Assembly (NCBI GenBank): GCA_964655115.1
Contig: CAZZKM010000001.1
Span: 104,078-168,077, forward strand
Direction of reading: 5' to 3'
DNA from: ATZT02 sp964655115
Lineage (GTDB): Bacteria; Actinomycetota; Actinomycetes; S36-B12; UBA5976
DNA: 64,000 nucleotides
How positions within the stretch are numbered: position 1 is the stretch's first letter; the number at the start of each line of letters is the position of its first letter. Position numbers and translations under genes: made by a program. This document shows, piece by piece, positions 62,917 through 64,000 of the stretch. The notes below the pieces were generated by a model, which was given only the letters and a program-made list of their open reading frames with translations, searched no databases and was not told where the DNA came from.

Positions 62917-63667
62917 CTATTCAATTAAAAAAATTAAATCAATTGGTCAACCTGCGGAAGTCATGAATCGAAGAGTGGCAGAACACTGGTCTGGTCCTAT
63001 GTATATGAGAAGAATTTCTCCATACCTTACAAAAATTCTTTTAGCCTTAAATTTTAGTCCAACTTTTGTCACTTGGCTGATGGTTTTTTCAGGCTGGATT
63101 GCTGCTGCATCTTTATTAATTCCTGGAAGAAATGGCGTGATTCTTGCTTTAATTTTTGCCCAAATACAAATGCTGTTTGATTGTTCTGATGGAGAAATGG
63201 CAAGAATTTTAAAAAGATTTAATCCTGCAGGAATATTTATTGATCGATTTGGACATTATTCAACTGAAGCATTAATTGCGATTGCTTTTGGCATAAGAGT
63301 AGCAACTCAACAAGATTCAACTGGATTAGAAATAGTCTATGGTTTAGTTTTAGCACTTTTAATTACTTTTAATAAAGTCTTTAACGATATGGTTCATGTG
63401 GCAAGAAGTTTTGCAAATTTATCCAAATTATCAGAAGATAAAAAAGTTGCTATCCCTAGAAATAAAGTTATTGCATTTTTAAGATCTTTATTTAATTTTT
63501 TTCCTATTCATAGAATTTTTCATTCTATGGAATTATCATTGATTATTTTTATTTCGTGGCTTTTTTCAATTGAAGCCCAAATGTTGCAAATAATTACTCT
63601 TGCCGCAAGTATCACTGTGGTGGGACATCTTGTGGCAATTCTTTCTTCTTCCAGACTTCGTGGCTAA
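62909..63667 (+). CDS. CDP-alcohol phosphatidyltransferase family protein
   Basis: The protein (252 residues from ATG 62909; the longer frame from 62879 only duplicates ABC coding sequence) has about six helices and the family motif DCSDGEMARILKRFNPAGIFIDRFGH in residues 91-116. The fourth Asp of the motif DxxDGxxAR-x8-GxxxDxxxD is His116. Members form phosphodiester lipids or join CDP-alcohols to sugars. In this cluster it may make a lipid or phospho-alcohol part of the exported glycan. Its stop overlaps the next start (TAATG). Confidence 0.88.
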   Translation: MTNYSIKKIKSIGQPAEVMNRRVAEHWSGPMYMRRISPYLTKILLALNFSPTFVTWLMVFSGWIAAASLLIPGRNGVILALIFAQIQMLFDCSDGEMARILKRFNPAGIFIDRFGHYSTEALIAIAFGIRVATQQDSTGLEIVYGLVLALLITFNKVFNDMVHVARSFANLSKLSEDKKVAIPRNKVIAFLRSLFNFFPIHRIFHSMELSLIIFISWLFSIEAQMLQIITLAASITVVGHLVAILSSSRLRG

Positions 63668-64000
63668 TGATGGGTGATTTACTTCCAAACTTTGGTTGTG
63701 TGGTTTTAACTCAAGGCAAAAGACCAGATCAATTAGAAAAAGCGATTAATTCACTACTTTCACAAGTCAATGTCAATATCGATGTAGTGGTAGTTGGCAA
63801 TGGTTGGAAACCAGAAAATTTAGCAAGCAATATAAAGTCAGTTCATATTTCAGAAAACCTCGGAATTCCTGCAGGAAGAAATGCTGGGATAAATTCAGTC
63901 AAAGGTGATTTACTTTTCTTTCTAGATGATGATGTTTATCTTCAAGATCCACATACTTTAGAAAAAATTTATCAAGAATTTATTAGTAGACCAAATGTTG
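63667..64000 (+). CDS. family 2 glycosyltransferase, N-terminal part
   Basis: The frame runs from ATG 63667 (or ATG 63670) to the window end without a stop, giving 111 residues. GCVVLTQGKRPDQLEKAINS is the start of a GT-A fold, ENLGIPAGRNAGINS is the usual nucleotide-sugar contact, and FFLDDDVYL holds the DxD metal site. It overlaps the stop of the preceding gene by one base and belongs to the same glycan operon. The rest lies outside the window. Confidence 0.9.
   Translation, partial: MMGDLLPNFGCVVLTQGKRPDQLEKAINSLLSQVNVNIDVVVVGNGWKPENLASNIKSVHISENLGIPAGRNAGINSVKGDLLFFLDDDVYLQDPHTLEKIYQEFISRPNV

Overview
The window is a dense, AT-rich stretch (about mid-30s % GC by eye, not counted) of what looks like a streamlined, free-living actinobacterium. 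The lineage call rests on gene content and order: rpsD-rpoA-rplQ-truA-rplM-rpsI-glmM-glmS-acpS-alr-tsaE/B-rimI-tsaD-groES-groEL, a WhiB protein, GuaB3, DUF6350 after sucCD, DUF3017 before mdh, an acyl-CoA carboxylase epsilon subunit (AccE), and GroEL with a His-rich tail. Most genes are ATG/GTG/TTG-started, tightly packed and often overlap. No tRNA, rRNA, CRISPR, prophage or insertion sequence was seen. No stretch over 300 bases lacks a gene; the longest gaps are 36186-36444 and 13789-14000.

Layout. 1-13204: ribosomal alpha operon, L13/S9 operon, amino-sugar and wall precursor genes (glmM, glmS, alr), acpS and the tRNA t6A genes. 13201-16550: DUF4389 protein, CIRCE-controlled groES/groEL, and a CopC-like copper protein. 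16526-28823: an accessory carbon-utilisation locus. 28903-35453: whiB, a MerR-type and a LuxR-type regulator, guaB3, a PIG-L deacetylase and PcrA helicase. 35454-38958: M23 peptidase, a small secreted protein and a two-component system. 39104-53364: sucCD, purH, mdh, icd, CorC-like protein, trpS and sdhCAB, i.e. much of the TCA cycle. 53449-58504: biotin-dependent acyl-CoA carboxylase (AccBC, AccE, AccD), Maf and biotin ligase. 58506-64000: a decayed PurK-like protein, an LCP ligase and a surface-glycan export cluster (GT2, ABC-2 permease/ATPase, CDP-alcohol phosphatidyltransferase, second GT2 cut by the window end).

The most unusual region is 16526-28823. A GntR/UTRA regulator faces an operon encoding an MtnA-type sugar-1-phosphate isomerase, a class II aldolase fused to a short-chain dehydrogenase, a ribose-type ABC importer, an MtnK-type kinase and a SnoaL-like protein. 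Converging on it is a second operon for a split transketolase and a RuBisCO-like protein (RLP) whose active site has changed. Near-identical palindromes (19 of 21 bases) precede both operons, so they are probably one regulon. The parts suggest import of a C5-substituted ribose such as methylthioribose or 5-deoxyribose, phosphorylation, isomerisation to the ribulose-1-phosphate analogue, then aldol cleavage to DHAP. The RLP and transketolase would form a second, unassigned branch.

A second theme is unusual translation initiation. Three genes (truA, copC-like, ydcZ-like) have correct family N-termini only if they start at ATT codons behind good Shine-Dalgarno sequences, and at least seven others have a TANNNT -10 box 6-9 nt before the start codon, which suggests leaderless mRNAs.
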